A stretch of 64,000 bases of DNA from Musa acuminata AAA Group (GCF_036884655.1 NC_088356.1:16932001-16996000); one strand, 5' to 3'. Positions 45,446 to 58,352 are shown, counted from the first letter of the stretch. Numbers and translations: made by a program. Notes: a model not told the origin generated them from the letters alone.

Positions 45446-47977
45446 TGTTAGGATCGAGAGCACTAAGAGGGGGGGGTGAATTAGTGCAGCGGATATCTTT
45501 TAGCGATTAAATACAAAAGCAGCGTTCGTTCGAGAAAAATCAGTTTTGAAGCAAAAGCCGACTCAAAGATAACTTATGACTAAGTGCAGTTTACGTCTAA
45601 ACGTAGTTTATGTCTAAACACAATTTACGTTTAAATGCAGTTTGCTTCTAAACGCAGTCTTACGTCTAAACGCAGATTTACGTCTGAACGCAGATTTACA
45701 TCTAAACGCAGATTTACGTCCAAACTCAGTTTACGTCTAAAACGCAGTTTTACATTTAAACGTAGTTTACGTCTAAACACAGTTTTACGTCTAAAACGCA
45801 GATTTACGTCTAAACGCAGATTTACGTCTAAACGTAGATTTACGTCTAAACGTAGTTTGCGTCTAAGCGCAGTTTGCGTCTAAACACAGTTTGCGTCTAA
45901 GCGCAGTTTACGTCTAAACGCAGCTTACGTCTAAACGCAGTTTGCGTTTAAACGCAGTTTGCGTCTAAGCGCAGTTTACGTCTAAACGCAGTTTGCGTCT
46001 AAACGCAGTTTGCGTCTAAACGCAGATGACAGTTTGCAGTTCTAAATGAAATCAAGACGTAAACGTAAACTGCACAGAACTTTGTTCGTAAAAGCGCAGA
46101 AGACAGTTTGCAGTTGTAAATGAAATCAAGACGTGAACGTAAATTGCACAGAACCTTGTCCGTAAAAAAGGCGCAGAAGATAGTTTGCAGTTGTAAGTGA
46201 AATCAAGACGTAAACGTAAACTGCACAGAACTCATTCGTAAAAGCGCAGAGAGACAGTTTGCAGTTTGTAGATGGAATCAAGACGTAAACGTAAACTGCA
46301 TAGAATTCGTTCGTAAAAGCGCAGAGAGCAGTTTGCAGTTTGTAAATGGAATTAAGATGTGAACGTAAACTGCACAGAACTCGTTCGTAAAAGCGCAGAG
46401 AGCAGTAGCTATGTAGGAGGTTTGCAGTAATGATAAAGTGCTCAAAATAAACGCAAACCAGAGATTTAGAGTGGTTCGGTCAGTCTTGACCTACTCCACT
46501 TTTGGCTTCCTCCACCGGCGAGGTCACCGACGTCAACTAGGAGCCTTCCTTCAATAGGCGAAGGCCAACTACCCTCTTACAGATTCACTCCTTTTGACGG
46601 GCTCAGGAGACAACCCTTACAAATGTTTTCTCTCCTCTCTTTACAACTCAAACTTGAAGAACAGAAGGAGGAGGAAAACTAGCAGTTTTGAGCTCTAAGA
46701 ACCACTGAAAAGATCAAGATTTCGGCTTGAGTTCTTGCTGTCTCAGTGCTGAATGGGTGGGGTATTTATAGGCCCCAACCCAATTCAAATTTGGAGCTCA
46801 AAACAATCAAATCCCGGAATTCCGGGATCAGGCGGTTGCACCTCCTGACTGGAGAGGTTGCACCGCCTGGCAGAGCTCGAAGACCGAGCTCAGGCGGTGC
46901 CACCTCTCTGCCAGGGAGGTTGCACCGCCCAGTCTTGCTCGAAGACTGAGCTCAGGCGGTGCCACCTCTCTGTCAGGGAGGTTGCACCGCCCAGTCTTGC
47001 TCGAAGACTGAGCTCAGGCGGTGCCACCTCCCGGCTGGAGAGGTTGCACCGCCCAGTCTCGCTGGGAGGCTTAGCCCAGGCGGTGCCACCTCCTGGCCTA
47101 GGCGGTTGCACCTCCTGGCACTATTCCAGATCACTGGTTGGTCTCCAAACTTGGCCCAAACCAGTCCGAATTCGGGCCCAATTGGCCCAAGATTAAGTTA
47201 ATGGGATCACCTCCCATTTTTCAACTTAATCAACGTGCTAACTACGATTAGATCTAAGACAATTTCTGCAGCTTTGCTTCGGTGCGTCAATCGCTTCTTC
47301 CGGCGAGTTTCCGGTGAACTTCCGTCGATCATCCGATGAACCCTCGGTGATGCTCCTGCGGACTTCCGGCAAACTCCTGGACTTTGCGACGATCCACTTG
47401 GCAAGTTCCGACGAGCTTCGCTTGGCAAGCTTCTGTACTTCTCGGATCTGTTCTCGCAGAACCTCCGACGACCGTCCGAACTTCCGTCGAACTCTCGAAC
47501 TTCCAACGTGATCATGAACTTGACTCCGGCGCAACTCCTGCTGCTTGTCTAACTTTCATCGTAGTTAATCCTGCACACTTAAAACAAAAACTTCGATCGA
47601 GACAATTAATCCTAAGCAATTAATCAAGTTGTCCGGCATGTCATTGGTCCCTCGACGCTTCGTCCGATTCTTCGGCGCATCGTCCTTTCCTGCAGCCTAT
47701 TGCCCAATCGGCCAGTTGACTCCGCAACTCCGATATCCTTGGCACAATACCCGCTCTTCTTGGCCCGATGCCCGAGTCCACGACCCGAAGCCTTCTGTCG
47801 ATACGTCGACCGATCCACCGGCCCGACGTCCAATCTTCTGACATGTTCCTCCGGCACAACATGATGTTCCTGCTTTAATTGTCTCATCCTGATCAAAGCA
47901 TCCTGCGTCACTCAAAACGCAGATTAAATCATAAACATATATTAAGTAGTTTCATCATCAAAATACGAGATTCAACA
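45446..47977 (-). mobile_element. 5' LTR of element D (2532 bp)
   Basis: Same layout as the 3' LTR: 17-bp array about 45585-46027, 74-bp array 46028-46400, TATA 46763-46770, GC array 46829-47118, U3 module about 47615-47930. It is 17 bases longer, owing to one extra TTTGCGTCTAAACGCAG unit just before the 74-bp array. Confidence 0.95.
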
Positions 47978-47982
47978 AATGA
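47978..47982. other. target-site duplication of element D, right
   Basis: AATGA, identical to 39364-39368. Confidence 0.92.
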
Positions 47983-48541
47983 TTGGTTGTGCTAGATCTG
48001 GAACTTCCAAAACTATAAGTTCGGTATTAAATAGTGGAGTACTCATACAAGACATCCTTGGTATCTCAAGTCTAAGGACCAAGTACACCACTAGGACAAC
48101 GGAATCACTGTTTGACAATGAGGTATCATTAACCATCTAACATTCTGTTAACTGATCAATCAGTAAACTCATTCTCCAATGAGTACCTGCATTGTATCCC
48201 TAATGTCCTCACACAAGTAGCTATGAGATCAGCCGCCTCCATTATATATACAAGTATATGGTACATCAGTCTATCCAGTTATCTTGATGTCCCTCTCGAG
48301 CAATCTATGACTGGGATTCTTTAGGATATGTGTTTAAAGGCGAATCAATCTCATTATCGTGATCTAATCACGATCTGATTCTCATTACACAAATCAATGT
48401 ACATCACAATATATTCACGCAATAGGAAATATAAAGTGATAAAATTCTAAATAATAATAATAAGTAAAAAATACTATGTGTTATGTCATACATGCCATCA
48501 CTCATGTGATTGGCTTGCAGGGCACCTATGACTAGCAGTAC

Positions 48542-50173
48542 TGCCAGATTATAGGGAAATCTAGGGGCAATATCATATGCACAGCAGAATAACAGAAAAC
48601 AAAAATCCTAAATTTTTCAAAAAGGTGTTCATCGTTGTGCGAAGATTGGTACACAAAATCCGTGAAACTAAAAACTATACGTAAGATAGTTGTGTTACCT
48701 AGAGAGATTGTATATCCTTGAATCTTGACAGATCTGGAGGAGAGAATGAGGGAGGTCAAGCATCCTCCTCTCTAGCGGTGATCCATACAGCATGGCTACG
48801 ATGATGCTCCTCGAATCACTACCCAAATCTCTACACATGCTGTCTGAGAAGGAGAAGAGGAATGAGAATATGAGGTAGCAACCAAGAAACCTCTAGCCTA
48901 TGGGTGTTTGGTTCCCTCTTATTTAGAGAGGCCCCTTGTCAAATTAACCCTAATTGATCTTGTCCTATTGGGTATTTGATCTCCATCCAACTACCTAAGC
49001 CTCTTAGATTAGTGGATCTCTATCCATTAATCTCTCATTGGCTCTTATTGGATCTCATCCATAAGCTCTAATAATTCAGGGGCTTATTGAATATCTAATA
49101 AGATAGGGGCTTCGACATATATCTCATATCTGATCCTCTACTCATCACAACGCCTACCATGTATGTATAACCCTCTATGCCCAATATCGAGCTGGCCATG
49201 AGTCATACCTATCAGAATTCCTTCTAGCTCAATGAATTATTATTTCCATAATAATTTACTCGACACATCGATTACGGACATACGAGGCCACTGTGCCACA
49301 GTCCCCAAACGATATAGGAGAATCTAATCTTTTGGACCTATCTATCCTCATTTACCATGTATCTATAGTCTCTCATCCATCTAATACCCTAGAGATTATA
49401 TATCGTGCATGGTATTGTTAGGCCCATACAGTTTCTACTCAAGTCTCACTCTAATCGGATTCTCTCGGAGAACTCTTTCTCTCTTAATCCGAATGACCCT
49501 GGCCAGGGATTTGTTTGAACAAGAATACATAAGATATTCCTCTCATGACACTAAGAGTGGATGATCCTCTATCGACACTCTGTAGTACTCGTAAGGTTGA
49601 CTAGTACTCTCGATGACTGATTGTGCTAGGTCTAGAACTTCTAGGCCAATAAGTTTGGTATCAAAGAGTGGAGTACTCATACAAGACATCCATGGTGTCT
49701 TAAGTCTAAGGATCAGGTATACCATTGGGACAATGGAATCACTATATGATAATGAGGTATCATTAACCATTTAGCATTCTATGAGTAGATCAATCAGTGA
49801 ACTCATTCTCTAATGAGCACCTACATTATAGCCCTAGTGTCCCCACACGGGCAGCTATAAGACAATCTACCTCTATCATATGGATGGATATATAGCACAC
49901 TAGTCTGTCCAGTTATCTCGATGTCCCTTTCGAGTAACCTATGACTATGATTATTTAGAGTTTATGTTTAAAGGTGAATCGGTCTCATTATCATGATCTC
50001 ATTGTGATTTGATTCCCATTGCATAGATCGATTGACATCACAATATATATGTGTATATGCAACAAGCAATATAAAGTGATAAAATACTAAAATATAATAA
50101 GCAAAAAGAATGTATATCATGTCACACGTGCTACGGCTCATGTGATTAGCTTATGGGGCACCTATGACTAGCA
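48542..50173 (-). mobile_element. LTR K2 (Copia, K family)
   Basis: A 1.6-kb LTR, same orientation as K1 and separated from it by about four bases (GTAC). Its sense start is TGCTAGTCATAGGTGCCC at 50173, directly preceded by a PPT (complement of 50174-50183), so it is a 3' LTR. Confidence 0.72.
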
Positions 50174-50570
50174 ATCTCCCACTTGACCTAAGGCCAATCA
50201 CTTATGTGTCTGATCCCTATCAGACTCCTATAACGCTCAAAAACAATATGAGACAATAGTTTTGTCAGTGGATCTGAAATGTTATTTTTGGATGGAACTC
50301 TTTAAACTACTACATCTTCTCAGGTCATGATCTCTTTGATCAAGTGCAACCTTCTCAGAATGTGCTTAGACTTCTAATGAGATCTGAGTTCTTTCGTTTA
50401 AGCAATCGCCCCATTGTTATTGCAATATAAGGGAATTGGCTCCTCGCTGCCTAACATGACTCTCAGATCTATGATGAACTTCTTCATTAAGACTCTCTCC
50501 TTTGCTGCCTCTACTATAACAATGTACTCCACCTCTATGGTCGAGTCAGTAGTAGTATCTTGCTTGGAAC
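50174..50570 (-). pseudogene. Copia RNase H remnant of element K
   Basis: Minus-strand translation shows the end of a Copia RNase H: EVEYIVIVEAAKERVLMKKF (normally EAEY…), PIPLYCNNNGAIA, then KSKHILRRLHLIKEI and NISDPLTKLL. At least three in-frame stops interrupt it. It ends just before the PPT of LTR K2. The rest of pol is missing; LTR F starts at 50571. The family differs from the Sireviruses around it. Confidence 0.82.
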
Positions 50571-52119
50571 CGTTAGGATCAAGGTCGACATTAAGAGGGG
50601 GGGCAGTGAATTAGTGCAGTGGTAAAATCACATCGGTTTAAAAAGACTTCGTACGATATAACCATTTCCGACGTAAAACCATTTTTAGAAACTTAACTTG
50701 AAAGCGAGTTCGTAAAAGTATTGAAGGCAATAAGCTATTGAAGAGGTTTGCAGTAAGGTAATAGCAAGAATAAATGCAAACCAAAGAAGATGAATGTTTA
50801 TAGTGGTTCGGTCAAACATGACCTATATCCACTCCTTTGATTCCTCTTCCGTCGAGGCCACTAGCATCCACTAGAAGTCTTCCTTCAATAGGTGAAGACC
50901 AACTCCTTCTTACACCCCTCTTCTCCTTTTCACGGGTTTAGGAGACAACCCTTATAAGCATTCACACTCCTCTTACAGAATTCTAAACTTAGAGTGGAGG
51001 AGGGGATTTCTAAAGTGATTTCTATAGCGTTTCTTTCCTTTTTTGCTCATTGTTCTTGTGTGCTTTAACCAGGGATGAGAGGGGTATTTATAGGCTTCAA
51101 TTTGATTCAAACTTGGAGCGTAAAAACATCTCATCCCGCGTTCCCCGAGCACGGGCGGTACCACCACCCAGTGTCAGTTTGGCTAACACTATCCTGGGCG
51201 GTACCACCGCTTGGGAGGCTATGCTGAGCGGTACCACAACCCAGACTAGTGGTACCATCGCCTAACACAGTCTCGAAGACTGTGCCACAATGGTGAGTCT
51301 TCTTGGGACACTGTTTGGGCCTCTCATTGGGCCCAACATAGTTCTTACATGGGCCTAGCTAGCCCCTAATTGGGTTAGCCCAAATCCAAGCCCAATTACG
51401 TGATAACTACGAAATCCTAAGACATTTTGCTAAGCTAAACAAGCCCCTATGTCTATTCTTCCGGTGAGCTTTCGGCGAACCTCCGACGAACTCTCGGCAA
51501 TGTTCCGGTGGACTCCCGACAAGCTCCTGGACTACACGACGATCTTCTTAGCGAGTTCCGACAAATTTCTTTGGCAAGCTTCGAGACTTTTCAGCTGGTT
51601 CCTCCAGAACTTCCGACGAACATCTGGACTTCCGACGAACTCTCGAACTCCCAACGTAATCACGTCCTTGACTCCGGGACTTCATTTTGCTTCATGTCTT
51701 GCTATCATAGTTAATCCTGCACATATAAAACAAACTTCGATCTAGACAATTAATACTAAGCATTAATCAAGTTGTCCAGCGTGTCATTGGTCCCTCGACG
51801 CTTCATCCGATTCTTTGGCGCATCGTCCTCTCTTGTGGCCTATTACCCAATCGGTCAGTTGACTCTGCAACTCCGATATCCTTGGCGTAATACCTGCTCT
51901 TCTTAGCCCGATGCCCGAATCCATGGCCTGAAGCCTTCTGTCGATACGTCGACCGATCCACTGGCCTGACGTCCAATCTTTTGACATGTTCCTCCGGCCC
52001 AACATGATTTTCCTGCTTTAATTGTCTCATTATGATCGAAGCATCCTGCATCACTCAAAACGCAGATTAAAAGATAAACATATATTGATTGGTTTCATCA
52101 TCAAAATCCGAGATCAACA
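50571..52119 (-). mobile_element. 3' LTR of element F
   Basis: It begins CGTTAGGATC (first base changed from T) and ends GATCAACA (one T lost), about 1.55 kb. The palindrome array (51150-51262) is of GGTACC type, the TATA region is near 51085, and the U3 module is at about 51750-52065. Confidence 0.87.
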
Positions 52120-53911
52120 ATCTCCCCCTTTTTGATGATGACAACCAATCGACGACGGAGTTAACCTTAACTCCCAAAGTTTAACCAAACTCCCCCTATC
52201 AATATGCCGTATTGATAGAGACTCTTGGATTCAAAAATCCAAGCAAGCATGTCATGATTAAATCATTCATGACATCAACATACTTCTCCCCCTTTGTCAT
52301 CAATAAGAAGGAGAAGTACCACAATCAAGTGTTTGTGATATAAGTTTAACTCATTGCATGAAAAACATAGTATCAAATTTTATCATCATGCAATCTAGCA
52401 ATTAAAGATGTGCAAGTTTAGCATGTTTAGCATCTTGAGATAGGCAAGATAGCACTTTTGCAATTTTTGTTTCTTAAGATAGGCAAATTTTTTCTTCTCT
52501 TTTGAAAAGTGCTATTTTTGCTTTCTTTGCAAAGTGCAAGCTAGCAAAATGCCAAACTAGTAAGAGACAATATTTTACATGAGGCAAGTAAACAATTTGG
52601 CAAGTGTTACATTTGCATCTTCTCTTTAGATGTGCAAGAAAGTAAGTAAGTTTTTGCATTTTCTTGACTTATGTAAGCTAGCTAATTTCTCTTTGAGATG
52701 ACCATTTTCATCAATTCAAGATAGCACATTAGCAACTCTTTCTCCCCCTTTGTCATTAGCAAAAAGAAGGGAAGACCCTTTACATCAATAATGACAAAGG
52801 TAAGTATCAATCTTATTTATGCGTTATTATATTTTCAAATTAAAACATGCACAATTTCAAAACCATACATTTTATTTTTCATAAATGATATAAATAAATC
52901 AATCATCATTATGAGCATATCATACATGATATTCGAGTATTAAAATTTTTAAGCATTTATCAACATGTTGATCATGATACCAAACATTCATCATTTAAAG
53001 TATTCATAATACACATCATATGCAATGCATCATGTACATTATTATCATAAGTATTGCATGCATCATTTCAAATTCATGAATATTTCATGTATTCATATCA
53101 TCACATAAAGAATATCAAGAAGAAAATAATTCGGTGATGAGATAAACATTTCATGAATACAAGGAATTGCATAAAAGTCATATCATGAAAGATTAGAACA
53201 TGTGAATACCAAAAGGCATAATTTCTTTTTGAAAAACCTCCTCATAAATAATCAAAAAAAAAATCTTAGGAGATCGATTAATGAAAAATCTTGATTCATA
53301 ATAAATCTTAATTTATAAATATCACGAAATCAAGATCATGATTTGGATAAAAATTCATTCAAATTTAAATCATCAAAATCATTTTCAAAGTCCAAGAGAT
53401 TCATAAAGATGATACAAATGGATTCATCAAAATCACTAGAGAAAAATAATTTTCAAGAAAAAATGTTTTCCTCTTTTTTTGTTGTTTCGATTAATATGAT
53501 TTTATTTTATTTATGCCAAATAAAAATATGTATCATGTTTAAAACTGAAAGTGTAAGATTTATTATGACAAAGATCAATAAGGCATGTTCATTATGGTAA
53601 AAATCGACAATCCGTAAACCATAAGATTCATCATGCATAATTTCAAAAATCTCATGCATAGAATAAAATAATCAATCATGATATCAAAACATCATTATGC
53701 ATCATTAAATCATCAAGCATAATTTTATAATTTCAATCAAAATCATTTTATTTGTTTATCATAAAATATGTATTTTTTATGATTATTTTTAAAATCACTA
53801 GCATGATAAATATGATTCCTAATTTTTTGCATTTTCATAAAATTATTAAACATGTAATTTTTAAGAAAAAATATTTTCTAAACAAAAAAAGAAAATACAT
53901 CATGAAATGCA
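52120..53911 (-). other. PPT and non-coding internal region of element F
   Basis: PPT complement ATCTCCCCCTTTTT, the inverted repeat near 52284, a shortened GCAAGCTAGCAAG-type block (52390-52750), a second PPT-like site near 52742, and AT-rich sequence follow. No coding frame is supported. Confidence 0.7.
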
Positions 53912-54001
53912 TTATGTAATTTCAAAGTAAATTAGAGGGATTTCGATTACCTCATCGTTGAAAGCGGTTACGACGTAGTTTGCCATTTCGCCTTTCTTGA
54001 T
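53912..54001 (-). pseudogene. Gag C-terminal fragment of element F
   Basis: Only the last 29 codons remain (IKKGEMANYVVTAFNDEVIE … LIYFEIT). The rest is cut off exactly where plus-strand LTR G begins with TGTTGAATC. Confidence 0.85.
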
Positions 54002-55516
54002 TGTTGAATCTCGGATTTTGATGATGAAACCAATCGATATGTGTTTATGTTTTAATCTACATTTTGAGTGACGCGGGATGCTTCGATCATGATGAGACAA
54101 TTAAAGCAACAAAATCATGTTGGGCCGGAGGAACATGTTAGAAGATTGAATGTCAGGCCGGTGGATCGGTCGACGTATCGGTAGAAGGCTTCGGGCCGTG
54201 GATTTTGGCATTGGGCCAAGAAGAGCAGGTATTGTGCCAAGGATATCGGAGTTGCAGAGTCAACTAGCCGATTGGGCAATAGGCCGCTAGAGAGGACGAT
54301 GCGCCGAAGAATCGGACAAAGCATCGAGGGACCAATGACATGCCGGACAACTTGATTAATGCTTAGTATTAATTGTCTAGATCGAAGTTTATTTTACATG
54401 TGCAGGATTAACTACGATAGCAAGACATGAAGCAAAATGAAGTCCCGGAGTCAAGGACGTGATTACGTTGGGAGTTCGAGAGTTCGTCGGAAGTCCGAAC
54501 GTTCATCGGAAGTTCTGGAGGACTCGCCAAGAAGATCGTCGTGAAGTCCAGGAGCTTGCCGAGAGTCTGCCGGAATATTGCCGAGAGTTCGTCGGAGGTT
54601 CGCCGAAAGATCGCCGGAAGCTCACCGGAAGAATAGACATAGGGACTTGTTTAGCTTAGCAAAATGTCTTAGAATTTCGTAGTTAGCACGTAATTGAGCT
54701 TGGATTTGGGCCAACCCAATTAGGGGCCCGCTAGGCCCATATAAGAACTATGTTGGGCCCAATAAGAGGCCCAAACAATGTCCCAAGAAGACTCACCATC
54801 GTGGCATAGTCTTCGAGACTATGTCAGGCGGTGGTACCGCCCAGCACAGCCTCCCAGGTGGTGGTACCGCCAGACCTGGGCAGTGGTACCGCCCAGGATA
54901 GTGTCAACTAAACTGATACTGGGCGGTGGCACCGCCTATGCTCGGGGAATTCAGGATGAGATGTTTTTAGGCTCCAAGTTTGAATCAACTTGAAGCCTAT
55001 AAATACCCCTCTCATCCCTAGTTAAAGCACACAAGCACAAAGAGCAAAAAAGGAAAGAAACACTATAGAAATCACTTTAGAAATTCCCTCCTCCACTCTA
55101 AGTTTAGAATTCTGTAAGAGGAGTGTGAGTGCTTGTAAGAGTTGTCTCCTAAACTCGTGAAAGGGAGAAGAGGGGTGTAAGAAGGAGTTGGTCTTCGCCT
55201 ATTGAAGGAAGACCTTTAGTGGATGCCAGTGGCCTCGACGGAAGAGGAATCAGAGGAGTGGATGTAGGTCACGATTGACTGAACCACTATAAACAGTCGT
55301 CTTCTTTGGTTTGCATTTATTCTTGCTATTACCTTACTGCAAACCTCTTCAATAGCTTACTACCTTCAATACTTTTACAAACTCGCTTTCAAGTTAAGTT
55401 TCCGAAAATGATTATACGTCAGAAACGGTTTTATCGTACAAAGTCTTTTTAAACCGACGTTATTTTACCACTACACTAATTCACCCCCTCTCTTAGTGCC
55501 GACCCTGATCCTAACA
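54002..55516 (+). mobile_element. 5' LTR of element G, plus strand
   Basis: TGTTGAATCTCGG to …GATCCTAACA, 1515 bp, with U3 module (about 54040-54365), GGTACC-type palindromes (54822-54940) and TATA box (54998-55005). It joins element F's gag exactly at its terminal TG, as expected for an insertion into F. Confidence 0.92.
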
Positions 55517-55518
55517 AT

Positions 55519-55530
55519 TGGTATCAGAGC
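55519..55530 (+). promoter_or_regulatory. primer-binding site of element G
   Basis: TGGTATCAGAGC two bases after the LTR end. Confidence 0.92.
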
Positions 55531-55566
55531 CTCGTTTTTCATATTTGGTTTAATACCCAAATTGAA

Positions 55567-56371
55567 ATGACTCTTTTCGGCTTTCAAGAGGGTTAATCTC
55601 TCATTTGTCCTCCTTTTTCAATGGGGCAGACTACACTTATTGGAAAACTCGAATGAGAGTTTTCTTGCTTTTGATTGATTTAAATTTATGGCACATAGTT
55701 GAAAACGGATTTGAAATTTTTTCTCTTCCAATGAACCATTGGAATGATTTGGAGAAGAAGATGTTTTCTCTAAATGCAAAGGCTATGAACGCCTTGTTTT
55801 GCGCCTTAAATGGAAATGAGTTTAATTGTGTTTCTACTTGTGAAACGACTTTCGATATTTGGCGCACTCTTGAAATTATGCATGAAGGAACTAGCAAAGT
55901 TAAAGATTCAAAAATTAATTTTTTAATGTATGATTTCGAGCTTTTTTGAATAAAGCCGAGCGAAACCATTGTTGATATGTACACCCATTTTACAGATGTC
56001 GTCAATGGTTTAAGAGCTCTTGGCAAATGTTTTTCGGATTTTGAACTTGTAAACAAAATTTTGCATTCTCTTAATAAAACTTGGGATTCAAAAGTAATCG
56101 CTATTCAAGAATCAAAAGATTTGAACCATTTCCCTCTCGAAGAACTAATAGGGTCTTTGATGACCTATGAATTAACGTGCAATGCACGTGAAGAACTTGA
56201 GAACCACCTTCCAAAGAATAGGAAGGATTTGAAACATAGAACATTTGAAGACCACTCGAGCATAAGCTCAAGTGATGGTGAACCCGAACTCATTAAGAAA
56301 TTGAAAAAGTTAATGAAACAAAAATTAAAGAACAAAAAGAATGAAACTACTTTCTTTGAACACAAGAAGAA
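55567..56371 (+). pseudogene. Gag of element G, degraded
   Basis: From the ATG at 55567 there is a TAA after nine codons and a one-base loss in a T-run near 55614. The domain then reads FFNGADYTYWKTRMRVFL, LNAKAMNALFCAL and a TGA at 55947. After that come DMYTHFTDVVNGLRALG, LEELIGSLMTYELTC and the Lys-rich part, up to TTFFEHKKN, where the knuckle would start. There it runs into plus-strand LTR sequence, which adds a few foreign codons before a stop at 56397-56399. The shared C-terminal tail is therefore missing. Confidence 0.9.
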
Positions 56372-56734
56372 CACAAGTATTGAGAGTAAAAAAGTATAGA
56401 AATGCTGCTGCAATCTTGTGTGAGCTCCTCTCATAGTTCTAAGTGTTAGAATAGTTTGAGAGAGGAGTGAGTGGGGTGTAAGGGTTATCTCCTAAACCCG
56501 ATAAAAGGAGAATTGAGTTATAAAAGGGTGGTTGGCCTTCGCCTATTGAAGGAAGGCCTCTAGTGGATGCCGGTGGCCTCGACGGAAGAGGAATCTAAGG
56601 AGTGGATGTAGGTCACGATTGACCGAACCACTATAAACAACCGTCTTCTCTGGTTTGTATTTATTCTTGCTATTACCTTATTGCAAACCTATTCAATAGC
56701 TTACTGACTTCAATACTTTTACGAACTCGCTTTT
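56372..56734 (+). mobile_element. LTR fragment, plus strand (probable 3' LTR of G)
   Basis: It corresponds to the R/U5 part of the family's LTR (TATAGAAAT…CTTCGCCTATTGAAGG…ACCACTATAAAC). It joins the gag remnant with a short ACACAAG-like overlap on the left and LTR H on the right, so G has lost the whole region from the end of gag to the middle of its 3' LTR. Confidence 0.75.
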
Positions 56735-58352
56735 TATTAGGATCGGAGCGGCACTAAGAGGGGGGGTGAATTAGTGCAGCGGATTAAAACTTGTAAATTT
56801 GAAAATGATTTCGTAAATGTGTAGAGATTTCAATTCATCAATAACTTGGAGAAAGTAGCTTGAGTAAAGTAAGAAGATGAAAACCGGAAGCTTCCTGCTA
56901 TGTAAATAACGATTTTAGAAAAGTAAATACTCATACATTTAAGGAATACACCAATTTAAAGGGGTTCGGTCAAAATGACCTACATCTACTTGCGAAGCCT
57001 TCTTCAATGAGGCTTCTAACTTCCACTAGCAAATCACTTTAAAGGGGGAGGACAAATACCCCTCTTACAACCCTTTACAAGTGGTTCACACTCTTACAAA
57101 TTTTCAACGAGAAAGAAGGAGGTGAACACTTAAGCAATTGAAAACAAGACTTACTAAAGACTTTGGTAAAGTTTTTATCTCATTCTATTACTTCTCAAAG
57201 GTTGTATTCTCTACTGAGAATTGAGGGGTATTTATAGGCCCCAAGAGGATTCAAATTTGGGCTCCAAATTTTGAATTCTCTTGGGTTTTCGATGCTGGCG
57301 GTGTCAATGCTTGTTAGTGTCTGACACTGACAGTGTACTGGCGGTGCCACCGTCCAGTCCAGCGGTGCCACCACCGGACCTCTCGGGTGTTGGGTAGTGC
57401 CACCGCCCAGTCCGGTGGTACCATCGCTCGATCCTCGGGTTCTGGGCGGTGCCACCGCCCAGTTCGGCGGTTCCATCGCCCGGTCCTACGGGTCACTAGA
57501 TGGGCTTCAAATCTGGTCCAAACTAGGTAATATCTGGCCCAATTGGCCCCTAACTAGGATATAGGATTATCCTTTAATCCCAACCCTAATTACATGCAAA
57601 CTACACAATTGAAAACATAGTCCTAAGCAAGTTTTCAACTGGCAAACGTCGAGTCTCCTTCCGGCGAGCTTTTCAGCGATCTTCCGGCGGACTTCCGATA
57701 CACCCTTGGATTTCTTCCGGTGGACTCCCAATAGGCTCCCGATCTTGTGGCGAGTTCAGCGAGTAGCCGAGCCTTCTCGGTGATCTCTGCAAACCTCCGA
57801 TGATCTCTTCGGCGGACTTCCAAAACCTCCGACAAGTCCCCGATTTCTTCTCAGTTGGTTCCGGTAGTATCTCCGATGAATCTTCGGACTCTCGAACACC
57901 CATCGAACTTGACTTCGGTAGACTTGCTTTATGTCTTCAAGCTATCGTAGTTAATCCTGCACATGTAAAACAAATGTTCGATCTAGACAATTACTCCTAA
58001 TTAATTAATCAAGTTGTCCGGCATGTCATTGGTCCCTCGACGCTTCGTCCGATTCTTCGGTGCATCGTTCTCTCTTGCGGCCTATTGCCCAATCGGCCAG
58101 TTGACTCCGTAACTCCGATATCCTTAGCGTAATACCCGCTCTTCTTGGCCCAATGCCCGAATCCATGGCCCGAAGCCTTTTGTCGATACGTCGACCGATC
58201 CACCAGCCCGATATCCAATCTTCTAACATGTTCCTCTGATTTTCCTACTTTAATTGTCTCATCCTGATCAAAGCATCCTGCATTACTCAAAACGCAGATT
58301 AAATCATAAACACATATCAAGTGGTTTCATCATCAAAATATAAGATTCAACA
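56735..58352 (-). mobile_element. 3' LTR of element H
   Basis: TATTAGGATC (second base changed) to ATTCAACA, about 1.62 kb. The palindrome array is at 57295-57483 (mixed GGTGCC type), the TATA region at about 57229, and the U3 module at about 58005-58295 with a short deletion. Confidence 0.9.

Larger units (their letters stand above)
39369..47977 (-). mobile_element. Element D: complete gag-only Sirevirus with intact target duplication
   Basis: 8609 bp: 5' LTR 47977-45446, primer site, open gag, about 2.6 kb of non-coding sequence, PPT, 3' LTR 41883-39369. AATGA flanks both ends. The LTRs differ by one 17-bp repeat unit and, by eye, some 25-30 substitutions over 2.5 kb, so insertion was recent. 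The structure matches non-autonomous elements that keep only gag (TR-GAG type). Replication would need RT and integrase from an element like A. Confidence 0.94.
38306..48537 (-). mobile_element. LTR K1 (Copia, K family), split by element D
   Basis: Two halves, 38306-39368 and 47983-48537, join into an LTR of about 1.6 kb collinear with K2 (48542-50173). The segments around GATTGGTA.ACAAAATC, the block with CTCTCTTTTAATC-like text, and the GGGCACCTATGACTAGCA end all match K2. Element D is inserted at AATGA, with the site duplicated. Confidence 0.75.
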
